Translations under genes and position numbers: made by a program
Part shown: in pieces, positions 32,529 through 41,564 of the stretch
How positions within the stretch are numbered: position 1 is the first letter of the stretch
How the letters are laid out: the number at the start of each line of letters is the position of its first letter
Notes under the pieces: model-generated
The model's input: only the letters and a program-made list of their open reading frames with translations
Databases searched by the model: none
What the model was told of the DNA's origin: nothing
Origin: CAZAGD01 sp049699975
GTDB lineage: Bacteria; Desulfobacterota; SM23-61
Direction: 5' to 3'
Assembly (NCBI GenBank): GCA_049699975.1
Contig: JBNAWB010000001.1
Location: 1-64,000, forward strand
DNA length: 64,000 nt

Positions 32529-33854
32529 ATGGAGCAGCATCCTAATTTTAATTGGCCAGCCATTTATGAGCAAATCCAGAAAGCGCAGCCTATAAAAAAA
32601 TATGGTTGGGTCAATAGAGTTACGGGCATTATCATTGAGGGGCGGGGCCCTCTTGCTGCCGTAGGCGACCTTTGCCGCGTAAAACTGAAAAATGGGGGCA
32701 AAGGGATATTTGCTGAAGTAGTGGGTTTTAAGGAAGATAGAACTTTATTGATGCCCTTGGAAGAGATAAGGGGCATTGAACCAGGCTGTCAGATAATTGC
32801 TAATGGCGCCGCTCCTCAAGGGCAAGTAGGTTTTGATCTTTTGGGAAGAGTGTTAGACGGCCTGGGCAACCCTTTAGATCAAAGAGGGCCTATTGTGGGC
32901 GATGGAGAATATCCCCTCTATGGGCAAACAATAAATCCGATATTGCGGCAAAGAATCTCTGCCCCCTTAGACGTAGGGGTTAAGGCCATAAATGCTTTAT
33001 TAACTTTGGGCAAAGGGCAGAGAATTGGAATTTTTGCGGGTTCGGGGGTGGGGAAAAGTACTCTTTTAGGGATGATGGCCCGCCATACTAAAGCAGATAT
33101 CAATGTCATTGCCCTAATAGGAGAGCGGAGCCGCGAAGTTCGGGAATTTATAGAAAAATGTTTAGGGGAAGAAGGATTAAAGAAATCAGTTCTGGTAGTA
33201 GCCACAGCCGACCAGAACCCCATAGTTAGAATGAGAGGAGCCTATCTAGCCACTACTATTGCGGAATATTTTCGTGATCAAAAAATGGATGTTCTTTTCA
33301 TGATGGATTCTATAACCAGATTTGCGATGGCAGCGCGGGAAGTCGGTCTGGCTATTGGCGAACCGCCTACTTCGCGGGGGTACACGCCCAACGTTTTTAC
33401 CCAACTTCCTAAACTATTGGAAAGAGCAGGAACTTCGGCTAAGGCGGGCAGTATTACCGGCATTTATACCGTGCTGGTGGAAGGAGATGATTTAAATGAT
33501 CCCATTGCCGATGCTATCCGCGCCATTGCCGATGGTCATATCGTTCTCTCCCGGGAATTGGCCAACCAGAATCATTATCCGGCGATTGATATATTGGAAA
33601 GCATTAGCCGAGTCATGGTTGATATTGTTTCCCCAGAACAAATGGATTGGCGAAACAAGCTTGTTTCCTTAATGGCCGTCTATAAACGCGCTGAAGATTT
33701 GATTAATCTGGGTGCCTATAAAGATGGGAGCAACGCGGCCATAGATTTGGCGCTGAAAAAGATGCCGCAAATTGCTCAGTTTTTAAAACAGGGTATATAT
33801 GAAAAATTCTCTTATCCAGAATCTCTGGAGCTTTTGCGGGCAATTTTTGAGTAA
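32529..33854 (+). CDS. fliI: flagellum-specific ATPase FliI
   Basis: A 441-residue F1-beta-like ATPase that unfolds and delivers export substrates. Walker A reads GIFAGSGVGKST; other motifs are GERSREVREF, FMMDSITRFAMAAREVGLA, and EPPTSRGYTPNVF. The N-terminal YGWVNRVTGIIIEGRG matches the small beta-barrel domain. It lies between fliH and fliJ, the standard order. Confidence 0.95.
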   Translation: MEQHPNFNWPAIYEQIQKAQPIKKYGWVNRVTGIIIEGRGPLAAVGDLCRVKLKNGGKGIFAEVVGFKEDRTLLMPLEEIRGIEPGCQIIANGAAPQGQVGFDLLGRVLDGLGNPLDQRGPIVGDGEYPLYGQTINPILRQRISAPLDVGVKAINALLTLGKGQRIGIFAGSGVGKSTLLGMMARHTKADINVIALIGERSREVREFIEKCLGEEGLKKSVLVVATADQNPIVRMRGAYLATTIAEYFRDQKMDVLFMMDSITRFAMAAREVGLAIGEPPTSRGYTPNVFTQLPKLLERAGTSAKAGSITGIYTVLVEGDDLNDPIADAIRAIADGHIVLSRELANQNHYPAIDILESISRVMVDIVSPEQMDWRNKLVSLMAVYKRAEDLINLGAYKDGSNAAIDLALKKMPQIAQFLKQGIYEKFSYPESLELLRAIFE

Positions 33855-33862
33855 ATGAAGAA

Positions 33863-34309
33863 ATGAAATTTAAATACTCCCTGCAGAGCGTCTTGAATTT
33901 TAAGAAAGAATTGGAGGATTTTTCGCGCCTCCGCTTGAAAGAAGCTAGCGCTGCTTTAGAGAAAAGGAAAGAGGAGATGCAAACTCAGGTTCGGCAGCGC
34001 AATCGGTGGTTTACCAAATGGCAGGAGAAGAACCTGCAGGGGATAGATGGGAGGGAGTATTTTTTATACCAAATTTTTAATGAACATTGGCGAGATAAAA
34101 TCAAAATCATAGAACGAGAGCAGAAAGCGGCCGCACAAAAAATGGAATTAGAAAAGGAAAAATTAAAGACCATTCGCCAGGAAAGAGAAGTTTTAGAAAG
34201 ATTAAAAGCAAAAAAATGGAGGCGATTTTGGCAAGAGATAAATAAAAAGGAACAGAAGGTAAATGATGAAATAGTGCTTTTCAAATATAATCCGCTGCTA
34301 AAAGAATGA
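33863..34309 (+). CDS. fliJ: flagellar export protein FliJ
   Basis: A 148-residue, highly charged coiled-coil protein. It begins MKFKYSLQSVLNFKK, a typical FliJ N terminus, and is helical throughout. FliJ sits in the FliI ring and couples it to the export gate. It ends this operon: 178 bases without a gene follow, then a sigma-54 promoter for fliK. Confidence 0.85.
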   Translation: MKFKYSLQSVLNFKKELEDFSRLRLKEASAALEKRKEEMQTQVRQRNRWFTKWQEKNLQGIDGREYFLYQIFNEHWRDKIKIIEREQKAAAQKMELEKEKLKTIRQEREVLERLKAKKWRRFWQEINKKEQKVNDEIVLFKYNPLLKE

Positions 34310-34456
34310 GGAAAATATTTCTCTCGGGAAGTTATTTAATTGGAAATTATTGCCTAAATTAAAAACAATTCCGGTTTACTTTCCCTCCTTAAACTTCTAA
34401 CTAATTAAAATCATAAAATATTTTTTTAACCCACCCTTAGGATTTTTTCTTTTTTT

Positions 34457-34472
34457 TGGCATTTTAATTGCT
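34457..34472 (+). promoter_or_regulatory. sigma-54 promoter of the fliK-flgD-flgE operon
   Basis: TGGCATTTTAATTGCT has GG (34458-34459), 10 bases and GC (34470-34471). Transcription should begin about 12 bases after the GC, near 34483, only about five bases before the fliK ATG at 34488. Confidence 0.75.
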
Positions 34473-34487
34473 CGAGCAGAAGGCATC

Positions 34488-36104
34488 ATGAACATTGGGG
34501 AAAGTGTTCTAAATCTTAAATCAGAGATTATAAAAAATAATTTTTCAAATTTCGCCCAGGAGGGAGACAGTTTTTATTCATTGGTATTGGAATCATTGGA
34601 GGAAGTGCCCGAAGAGGCCAAGAAAGAAGCCAATTCATTTCCTTGGGCGACAATTTTCTTCCCTTTGTTTAATACGGAGACATTTCCCATAGAGATAAAA
34701 CCTGAAGGCCAAGAGAATAGAAAAGAAAGTAGCCCCGCGGAAGACATTTTAAAAGAGAATATGCTTCCCGAAAAAATAAATTTAGGAAAGAGGCCCACTC
34801 CAGCGGAATCCTTATCTGAAAATTTTATGACTCTCCTTAAGGAAATAAGTACAGTTTATCCCTATCCTGCAAAAGATTCGCTTCCCGGGCAGGAAGCAGC
34901 TACAGATCAGCTTGGGGAGTTAGAAGCTAACGGAGAAGAGGCCTCCCAAACCTTGGGCATAAAGGAAAACAAAATTAGATTATTCTTGGCAAGACAGAAT
35001 GGGCAAGAGCAAATGGATATAGGACAAAAGGCGCCTGAGAAAATAGATCCTTTCTCCATCATAAGGGAAACCCCGCTCAATTTATCTTCGGCGGAAAGTA
35101 AGGCCATAAAGGGGGCCAATGGAGATAATCCAAACTTTAATTCCTTAAAGAGGGCGGATAAAGAGGAGATATTTGTAGGCCGCAAGGAGCCAGCTATTAT
35201 GGAAACTTTGTTAACCAAAGAGAAAATTAAAGAGGCGCTTATGGAGATGCCGGAAGAGAAATTAAAAAATGAACAAGCAAATTTTGCCTTCTTGAACAAG
35301 GAAAAAGTAGGCTCAGACAAGGAAGAATCACTCTGGCAAGATGTGGTGATAAGAAATGGCTGGCCATTTTCGGTGAAAGAAGAAAGCAGATCGATTTCCC
35401 ATTTAATGAAGGAGAATAAATTTGAGCAATCTAAGTTGTGGGGAAAAGATTTTGGGGAAAACTTTGGCGGCAGGACCGATCCAGATCTCGATAATTTTCC
35501 AGCCTTAGATAAAAATTTGACTTTTTCTCTTTTTAAAGGAGAAAAAAGGGGAAATACGAAATTAGATTATTTTCCCCATTTTTCTCCTGAAGTCTCGGGC
35601 AAAGATCCCCTTTTAGGCCGAGATAACTTAGCCGAAACTGGAGGAGTCTGGGGCAAAGAGAATTTAAGCCAATGGCGGCCAGGAGAAACGGAAATTTATA
35701 AACAAATAAGTCAAAGAATAATATGGTCGATCAAAAATGATCAGGAATTAATAAAGGTTACTTTGGAACCGCCGCATTTAGGCAATATCTACATTGAGGT
35801 GACCCGGGAGAAAGAGAATATCAGGGCTAAAATATTGACTGAGAACCCACTCACTAAAGAATTAATAGAGCATAATTACTGGCCAATTCAAAAAATCATA
35901 GAGAAAGAAGGCTTCAGATTAGAAAGATTTGACGTCTTTTCCCCATTAGATATGAACTTATCGGATGGGGCTAAAGGGGAGCACTTGTCCTCCAAAAGTA
36001 AAGATAGAGTTTACCATTCAGCTGGAGAAATTAAAGACCAAATCTCCTTAGAAAATAGCCTTCCCTTAGAAACCAATAATGGGGGCATAAATATCCTTAT
36101 TTAA
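34488..36104 (+). CDS. fliK: flagellar hook-length control protein FliK
   Basis: A 538-residue protein. The first 400 residues are low-complexity, rich in Glu, Lys and Pro, as is normal for the ruler region. The C-terminal hook-length domain (about 405-490) shows QRIIWSIKNDQELIKVTLEP, PPHLGNIYIEV, and IQKIIEKEGFRLERFDVF. FliK is exported and triggers the switch from hook to filament substrates. The promoter is so close that the mRNA leader would be about five bases, a nearly leaderless arrangement. Confidence 0.85.
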   Translation: MNIGESVLNLKSEIIKNNFSNFAQEGDSFYSLVLESLEEVPEEAKKEANSFPWATIFFPLFNTETFPIEIKPEGQENRKESSPAEDILKENMLPEKINLGKRPTPAESLSENFMTLLKEISTVYPYPAKDSLPGQEAATDQLGELEANGEEASQTLGIKENKIRLFLARQNGQEQMDIGQKAPEKIDPFSIIRETPLNLSSAESKAIKGANGDNPNFNSLKRADKEEIFVGRKEPAIMETLLTKEKIKEALMEMPEEKLKNEQANFAFLNKEKVGSDKEESLWQDVVIRNGWPFSVKEESRSISHLMKENKFEQSKLWGKDFGENFGGRTDPDLDNFPALDKNLTFSLFKGEKRGNTKLDYFPHFSPEVSGKDPLLGRDNLAETGGVWGKENLSQWRPGETEIYKQISQRIIWSIKNDQELIKVTLEPPHLGNIYIEVTREKENIRAKILTENPLTKELIEHNYWPIQKIIEKEGFRLERFDVFSPLDMNLSDGAKGEHLSSKSKDRVYHSAGEIKDQISLENSLPLETNNGGINILI

Positions 36105-36120
36105 CAAAAAGGAGGGGAAC

Positions 36121-36780
36121 ATGGGACTAACTGGAGCAGCAACTGTAAGCAATTCTAAGGCCACCATAACTCAGTCGCCAATAAAAAAGACACTTACCCA
36201 AGAAGATTTCATAAACATCTTGGTAACCCAAATGAAGTATCAAAATCCCTTGGAACCATTAAATAATGAACAGATGGCCACGCAAATAGCCCAGATGAGT
36301 AGCGTGGATGCCTTGCAAAAAATGGAACAAACGATGAAAAATATGGCCTCAAAATATGACTGGTTAGCTAACATGCAGGCAGCGAGTTTAGTCGGCAAAA
36401 AAGTAGAAGTTGCCGGAAGCCAACTACCTTTATTGCCTAATCAGAGCGCGGAAGGTTTTTATCAGTTACCTCAAGCGGCTAAGGTCACGATTCAAATATA
36501 CGATTCTTTAGGAAATTTAGTCCGGATTATCGAAGAGGGCCGAAAGGAGATGGGCAAGCATAAGTTTTCCTGGGATGGCCAAAATAATAAGGGCGAAAAA
36601 GTCCCTGAGGGAATCTATACCTTTGTTATATCCGCAGTTGATCAGAGAGGAAATGGAGTTGCAGTCTCTTCTTCCCTGATCGGGGAGATCAAAGAAATCG
36701 CTTATGAAAATGGCACCGTTTATTTCGTGATCGGGGGCCAAAAATATAATTTAGAAAGTATTAGGTCAATTTTCAGTTAA
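36121..36780 (+). CDS. flgD: flagellar hook-capping protein FlgD
   Basis: A 219-residue scaffold that caps the growing hook. The conserved N-terminal domain reads FINILVTQMKYQNPLEPLNN then EQMATQIAQMSSVDALQKME. The C-terminal half has the FlgD Ig-like region (IYDSLGNLVRIIEEG, HKFSWDGQNNKGEKVPEGIY). AAAAGGAGG precedes the ATG. It is placed between fliK and flgE, as expected. Confidence 0.93.
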   Translation: MGLTGAATVSNSKATITQSPIKKTLTQEDFINILVTQMKYQNPLEPLNNEQMATQIAQMSSVDALQKMEQTMKNMASKYDWLANMQAASLVGKKVEVAGSQLPLLPNQSAEGFYQLPQAAKVTIQIYDSLGNLVRIIEEGRKEMGKHKFSWDGQNNKGEKVPEGIYTFVISAVDQRGNGVAVSSSLIGEIKEIAYENGTVYFVIGGQKYNLESIRSIFS

Positions 36781-36812
36781 CAAGCAAAAATAAAAATAGA
36801 AAAGGAGGTTTT

Positions 36813-38075
36813 ATGTCGATCACCGCTTCGTTTTATTCAGGTTTAAGTGGTCTTTCGGCCCATGCCACGGCCATGCAGGTAATTGGCGACAATATTGCCA
36901 ATGTGCACACGACAGGTTTTAAGGGAAGTACAGTACATTTTGCCGATGTTTTAGGCGTGGCGCTTACGGGAGTATCCGGAGGAAACCAGACCGGCGCCGG
37001 CACAGAAGTTACTTCCGTGGATTTGAATTTTATTCAAGGATCTCTGGACACAACAAATCTCTCAACTGATTTGGCCATAAATGGCCGGGGCTTTTTTGTC
37101 GTCAAGGACTCAAGTTCCGAAGAAGTCTTTTACACCCGGGCGGGGCACTTCAACTTCGACAATCAAGGCTATTTTGTAAACCCGCTTGGCTATCGGGTTC
37201 AAGGTTACCTTTATGACGCTACCGGTACTTCTCTTTTCGAAAATCTGGCCGATATATGGGTAAATAAAAATAGCATGATAGATCCACAGGTTACCGGAGA
37301 AATTGATATGGTATTAAATCTGGATGCTGCCGAGTCAGTACAAACTTGGAATGAAAGCTTACCCTACGATACATCTAATTTTGCCACTTCTTTGAGCATT
37401 TTCGACTCTTTAGGCCAGTCGCATCCGATTCAGATTTTCTTCACTAAATCAGCCGCTGCAGTTTGGGATTGGTATGCCATGATTGATGGGAGTGAACTTG
37501 ATGGGGGAACAGCAGGAGAATTGGTGGAATTCGGCTCAGGAACCATAGAATTTGATAGCTCCGGCAAATTAACTACCTCTATGCCCCTCACCTTCCATTC
37601 TGGAGGACTTACTTTTGCCAATGGCTGTCCTTCCAGCGCTTGTGAGATTGATTTTACAGGTACGACCCAGTTTGGATCCCCCTCTGTAGTGCAAATAGTT
37701 AATCAAGACGGATATACTGCCGGCACCATCTCCCAGGTGAATATTGATGAAGAAGGGAATATGGTGGCTTATTATACTAACGGCAAGCGTCAAAAAATTG
37801 CCCGTTTAGTGGTGGCCGACTTTCCCAACTTAAGTGGCCTAAGTCGGAAAGGTTCTAATCTTTACCAAGCAACAACTACCTCGGGAGATCCTATATATAA
37901 TAAACCTGGCGTAGGCGGCATGGGCACAATTTTCGCCTCCATGCTTGAAGAGTCTAATGTGGATATCGCGGCCGAGTTGATAAAAATGATTATCACCCAA
38001 AGAGGATACCAGGCTAACATCAAAGTAATCTCCACTACTGATGAAATGTTAGCTCAGTTGATGAATATTCGTTAA
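36813..38075 (+). CDS. flgE: flagellar hook protein FlgE
   Basis: A 420-residue hook subunit. The N terminus (FYSGLSGLSAHATAMQVIGD, then NIANVHTTGFKGS) and the C terminus (SNVDIAAELIKMIITQRGYQ) are the conserved rod/hook coiled-coil segments. The central exposed domain is of moderate size and includes a Cys pair (GCPSSACE), unusual for an extracellular hook domain. AAAGGAGG precedes the ATG. A GC-rich hairpin follows the stop. Confidence 0.93.
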   Translation: MSITASFYSGLSGLSAHATAMQVIGDNIANVHTTGFKGSTVHFADVLGVALTGVSGGNQTGAGTEVTSVDLNFIQGSLDTTNLSTDLAINGRGFFVVKDSSSEEVFYTRAGHFNFDNQGYFVNPLGYRVQGYLYDATGTSLFENLADIWVNKNSMIDPQVTGEIDMVLNLDAAESVQTWNESLPYDTSNFATSLSIFDSLGQSHPIQIFFTKSAAAVWDWYAMIDGSELDGGTAGELVEFGSGTIEFDSSGKLTTSMPLTFHSGGLTFANGCPSSACEIDFTGTTQFGSPSVVQIVNQDGYTAGTISQVNIDEEGNMVAYYTNGKRQKIARLVVADFPNLSGLSRKGSNLYQATTTSGDPIYNKPGVGGMGTIFASMLEESNVDIAAELIKMIITQRGYQANIKVISTTDEMLAQLMNIR

Positions 38076-38082
38076 TCTGCAA

Positions 38083-38107
38083 GGGGAGGAGATATGCTTT
38101 CCTCCCC
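38083..38107 (+). terminator. stem-loop after flgE, possible terminator
   Basis: GGGGAGGA (38083-38090) and TCCTCCCC (38100-38107) can form an 8-bp stem with a 9-base loop just after the flgE stop. No U-tract follows, so termination may be weak or factor-dependent, or the stem may protect the 3' end. Confidence 0.45.
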
Positions 38108-38153
38108 CTCAAATATCTGCCCAAATAATAAGGAAAAATAAAATTTAAAATCT

Positions 38154-38167
38154 GTCAAAGTATTGAC
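38154..38167. promoter_or_regulatory. FleQ-box-like palindrome (candidate enhancer)
   Basis: GTCAAAGTATTGAC has perfect GTCAA/TTGAC arms and the 14-base length of the FleQ consensus GTCANTAAATTGAC, differing only in the central bases. A further half-site TTGACA lies at 38182-38187. The palindrome ends 113 bases upstream of the sigma-54 GG at 38280. Confidence 0.55.
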
Positions 38168-38278
38168 TAAAAATTAAAAAATTGACAAAAACGGGCCAAA
38201 ATCCATTCTAAAAACACCCCCCTGATTTCTAACCTTTCAATTTTAATAATATTTTTATCTTGGCAGTTCCATAATATC

Positions 38279-38294
38279 TGGCATAAAAATTGCT
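38279..38294 (+). promoter_or_regulatory. sigma-54 promoter of the fliL-fliM-export operon
   Basis: TGGCATAAAAATTGCT has GG (38280-38281), 10 bases and GC (38292-38293). The fliL ATG is 53 bases downstream. It would drive the long collinear run from fliL through at least fliA/cheY. Confidence 0.78.
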
Positions 38295-38346
38295 CATGAA
38301 AAAAACTGACATAAGTGAGTAACAAAATGGGAAAAATAACAAAAAA

Positions 38347-38802
38347 ATGAAAAAAAAGGGCTTGTTTATTTTTCTGGCTCCCTTGGTCATCTTAGGCTTG
38401 GGGGGCGGGCTAATATACTTTTTAAAACCTTCTTTTCTGACTCAATTTTTGCCAAACCATGCCGGTACCAAAACAGAGCAATATATGCCTAAAAAGGAAA
38501 AAGGGTTTCTGTATAAAATGGATCCGCTCATCGTAAATTTAGCTGATGCCGAAACATTGCATTACTTGAAAATAAAAATTGACCTGGAAAGTATGGAGGA
38601 GAAGCCCAATGAAGAATTTGAAAAAAGGCTGCCGCAAATTCGCGATAACATTCTACTGTTGCTTTCCACGAAGGAGCGGAAAGTCTTGATGGATGCCGAG
38701 GGGAAAAATAAATTGCGGGCCGAAATCCGTGAAAAAGTAAATCAGTTGCTGAAAAATTTTAAGATTAAAGATATCTATTTCACCGAGTTCTTGATTCAGT
38801 GA
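38347..38802 (+). CDS. fliL: flagellar basal-body-associated protein FliL, copy 2
   Basis: A 151-residue single-pass protein with the helix at about residues 5-26 (LFIFLAPLVILGLGGGLIYF). The periplasmic domain has MDPLIVNLADAETLHYLKIK and LLLLSTKERKVLMDAEGK and ends FTEFLIQ. It has the standard short N-terminal tail and standard position before fliM, so this is the canonical FliL, unlike the copy at 25178. No clear Shine-Dalgarno is seen; the start sits in an A-rich run. Confidence 0.88.
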   Translation: MKKKGLFIFLAPLVILGLGGGLIYFLKPSFLTQFLPNHAGTKTEQYMPKKEKGFLYKMDPLIVNLADAETLHYLKIKIDLESMEEKPNEEFEKRLPQIRDNILLLLSTKERKVLMDAEGKNKLRAEIREKVNQLLKNFKIKDIYFTEFLIQ

Positions 38803-38811
38803 GTAAAAGCA

Positions 38812-39780
38812 ATGGATAAATTACTTTCCCAAGAAGAAATTGATGCTCTTTTGCACGGCATAGAAGATGGGGTCGTAAAAACAGAGTCTCCAGCGGCTAA
38901 TAAAGCTGGTGATTTAATTCCCTTCGATTTTACCAATCAAGACAAATTTGTTCATAAACGTTTGCCCAATTTAGATGCCTTAAATCAAGCCTTGGCTAAG
39001 AATTTAGGAAGTTCTTTTTCTCTTACCCTGAGAAGAACAATAGATGTAAATGCTAAACCTAAAGAGATTATAAAATTTGGAGATTTTATCTCGCGCCTGC
39101 CCGTGCCCAGCAGCCTCCATATTTTTAAAATGGAGCCGCTCAATGGCTATGCCCTCTTAGTTTTAGAGGCTAAATTAGTATTTACTTTGATTGACATTCT
39201 TTTAGGCGGTAATGGGAAAATTGGCTTCCGCGTGGAAGGGCGCGACTTTTCCAATATTGAACTCCAGTTAATTCACAAAATGGTAACTATTATCTTCAAT
39301 GATTTAGAAAAAGCCTGGAGTAGCATCTATCCCATAAAAACCAAATATTTACGCAGCGAGATTTATCCCCAATATGCGCAAATTCTTTCGGCTAATGATT
39401 TGGTAATAATCAGCCCGCTCTTCTTGGAAGTAGAGCAATTTTCCGGAACAATAAATGTTTGTCTTCCTTATTCTTCCTTGGAACCGATTAAAGAAAAATT
39501 TTATTCTGCCTACCAAAGTGAGCAAAGCAAGTTGGATGAAAATTGGCGACAGAGAATTTTAGAAAACCTTTATCAAACTGAAGTAATGGTCACGGTGGAA
39601 TTAGGAAAGGGGAGATTGCCTATTCAAAAATTAACTCAACTAAAAATAGGAGACTTAATTCCCCTAAATAAAGGAATTGGAGATCTGTTGGTAGCAAAAG
39701 TAGAAGGGCTGCCCAAATTTTTGGGCCAGGTAGGCGTCTTGGGAAATAATAAGGCCTTCCAAATTGAAGGTCAGATATAA
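38812..39780 (+). CDS. fliM: flagellar motor switch protein FliM
   Basis: A 322-residue C-ring protein that binds CheY-P. The N-terminal LLSQEEIDALLHGI is the CheY-binding motif. The middle domain shows MEPLNGYALLVLEAKLVF and IDILLGGNG. The C-terminal domain is FliN-like, ending GQVGVLGNNKAFQIEGQI. It lies 9 bases after fliL. Confidence 0.94.
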   Translation: MDKLLSQEEIDALLHGIEDGVVKTESPAANKAGDLIPFDFTNQDKFVHKRLPNLDALNQALAKNLGSSFSLTLRRTIDVNAKPKEIIKFGDFISRLPVPSSLHIFKMEPLNGYALLVLEAKLVFTLIDILLGGNGKIGFRVEGRDFSNIELQLIHKMVTIIFNDLEKAWSSIYPIKTKYLRSEIYPQYAQILSANDLVIISPLFLEVEQFSGTINVCLPYSSLEPIKEKFYSAYQSEQSKLDENWRQRILENLYQTEVMVTVELGKGRLPIQKLTQLKIGDLIPLNKGIGDLLVAKVEGLPKFLGQVGVLGNNKAFQIEGQI

Positions 39781-39798
39781 AAATATAAGGAGAGGGCT

Positions 39799-40122
39799 AT
39801 GGAATTAGAAGGAAGTGCTGCGGCAAAGAATGATAAAAAGGAAAGCGGCCTCTTAGCCAATAATAATCTTGATTTTATTCTGGATATCCCTTTGGAGATT
39901 TCGGTAGAAGTAGGCAGAGCTAAATTATCGATCGGAGAACTTTTAAAATTAGGGCAGGGATCGGTAGTGGAATTAAATAAGTTAGCCGGCGAGCCTTTAG
40001 AGATTTTCGTCAACGGCAAATTGATGGCCCGGGGTGAAGTTGTGGTCGTCAATGAAAAATTTGCTATCAAAGTGATGGATATTATAAATCCCACTGAAAG
40101 GGTGAAACAAATAAGCGCGTGA
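39799..40122 (+). CDS. fliN: flagellar motor switch protein FliN
   Basis: A 107-residue SpoA-domain protein. The conserved region is LDIPLEISVEVGRAKLSIGE, LLKLGQGSVVELNKLAGEPL and VNGKLMARGEVVVVNEKFAI. It forms the base of the C ring with FliM. GGAGAGG precedes the ATG. It has normal length and position. Confidence 0.94.
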   Translation: MELEGSAAAKNDKKESGLLANNNLDFILDIPLEISVEVGRAKLSIGELLKLGQGSVVELNKLAGEPLEIFVNGKLMARGEVVVVNEKFAIKVMDIINPTERVKQISA

Positions 40123-40129
40123 GGGGAAA

Positions 40130-40507
40130 ATGCTTTGGATAATTGTCAAAATGTTCTTAGCTTTAGGGCTGATGGGCGTACTTCTTTTCTTTTGCCTAAA
40201 ATTTTTTAAACGCGTAGGGTTAAGCGGAGTTAATGACCCGGCCTCGGGGGGGGTTAAAGTTTTAACTAATAAATTGATTGCTCCCCAAAGGTATATCACT
40301 TTAGTAGAGATCGGAGATGAAATATTTGCCTTAGGTATATCTCCGCAACATATTTCTTTTCTCACCAAAATCGACCATAAAGAATCATTGCTCCGCAAGA
40401 TATCCCCTTTAAACACGGTTAATAATTCGGCTAAATGGTTTGGACTTTGGAAATCGCCTTCCCTACGACAAAATTTAGCCTGGGCAAGGGAGAAAAATGA
40501 AGATTAA
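40130..40507 (+). CDS. fliO: flagellar biosynthetic protein FliO
   Basis: A 125-residue single-pass membrane protein (helix about residues 3-23). After the helix come the FliO-type segments [20 protein letters not shown] and [16 protein letters not shown]. FliO is an assembly chaperone for the FliP ring. The 3' end overlaps fliP by 11 bases, as often seen. The family is poorly conserved, so position adds weight. Confidence 0.82.
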   Translation: MLWIIVKMFLALGLMGVLLFFCLKFFKRVGLSGVNDPASGGVKVLTNKLIAPQRYITLVEIGDEIFALGISPQHISFLTKIDHKESLLRKISPLNTVNNSAKWFGLWKSPSLRQNLAWAREKNED

Positions 40508-41264
40508 AATTTGGTGGGTACCTATAATCTTATGTACATTATCTCTTTTCTGTTTTTCCCTTTCTTGGGGGCAGGCTCCTTCTGCTTGGCCTTTACCGAC
40601 TATAACTTTGGGAGTTAAAGAAGCCAAAGAACCAGGGGAAATTGCGGTGGCCCTGCAGATTTTAATTCTCTTAACTGTGTTATCTCTTGCTCCCGCAATC
40701 TTAATTATGATGACTTCTTTTACGCGGTTAATAGTAGTTTTTTCTTTGCTCCGTCATGCCTTGAGCACGCAACAAATGCCACCTAATCAAATTTTAATTG
40801 GCTTAGCCCTTTTTTTGACTATATTCATCATGTCTCCGGTCTGGACGGAGATAAATGCCCAAGCGCTAGTTCCTTATAAAGAGAAGAGGATTACCCAAGA
40901 ACAAGCTCTGGAGGCCGGTCTTAAGCCTCTGCGCCAATTTATGGCCAAACAGACGCGGGAAAAAGATATAGCCTTGTTTGTGAATATCGCCAAAATACCG
41001 CGTCCGCATAGTTGGGAAGATATCCCAACGACGGTTTTAATTCCTGCTTTTATGATCAGTGAACTAAAGACGGCGTTTCAGATAGGTTGTATTCTTTATC
41101 TACCTTTTTTGATAATAGATTTTGTTGTTTCCAGCATCATTTTGTCCATGGGCATGATTATGTTGCCACCCGTAATGATCTCTTTGCCTTTCAAGATTTT
41201 ATTATTTGTTTTAGTGGATGGTTGGAATTTACTCGTGGGTTCATTAATAAAAAGTTTTCAGTGA
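40497..41264 (+). CDS. fliP: flagellar export gate protein FliP
   Basis: A 255-residue membrane protein with a cleavable signal peptide ([10 protein letters not shown] then SWGQ at about 27). Hallmarks are [36 protein letters not shown] and a C-terminal [20 protein letters not shown]. It forms the export gate with FliQ and FliR. Confidence 0.95.
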   Translation: MKIKIWWVPIILCTLSLFCFSLSWGQAPSAWPLPTITLGVKEAKEPGEIAVALQILILLTVLSLAPAILIMMTSFTRLIVVFSLLRHALSTQQMPPNQILIGLALFLTIFIMSPVWTEINAQALVPYKEKRITQEQALEAGLKPLRQFMAKQTREKDIALFVNIAKIPRPHSWEDIPTTVLIPAFMISELKTAFQIGCILYLPFLIIDFVVSSIILSMGMIMLPPVMISLPFKILLFVLVDGWNLLVGSLIKSFQ

Positions 41265-41273
41265 GGAAGGCAC

Positions 41274-41543
41274 TTGACTCCGGATTTTGTAGGCCAGATT
41301 GCCAAAGAAGCTATTGAAGTTATTTTATTCATTTCTTTACCTTTCTTAGGCGTGGCCTTAATAGTAGGCTTAATCATCAGTATTTTTCAAGCAGCCACGC
41401 AAATTCAAGAGGCTTCTTTGCTTATCGTGCCTAAAATAGTTGTTTTTTTACTTACCCTACTCTTGTTGTCTCCTTGGGTAATGCAAAAAATGATTGGTTA
41501 TACCGAAGACCTTTTGGCTAATCTGCCCCGGTATGTGCATTAG
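41274..41543 (+). CDS. fliQ: flagellar export gate protein FliQ
   Basis: An 89-residue protein with two transmembrane helices. It begins TPDFVGQIAKEAIEVILFIS and contains GLIISIFQAATQIQEASLL and PKIVVFLLTLLLL, all standard. The start is the TTG at 41274, with GAGGAAGG upstream. It has normal length for the family. Confidence 0.92.
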   Translation: MTPDFVGQIAKEAIEVILFISLPFLGVALIVGLIISIFQAATQIQEASLLIVPKIVVFLLTLLLLSPWVMQKMIGYTEDLLANLPRYVH

Positions 41544-41564
41544 CCAGATGAGGAATAAGCAATC

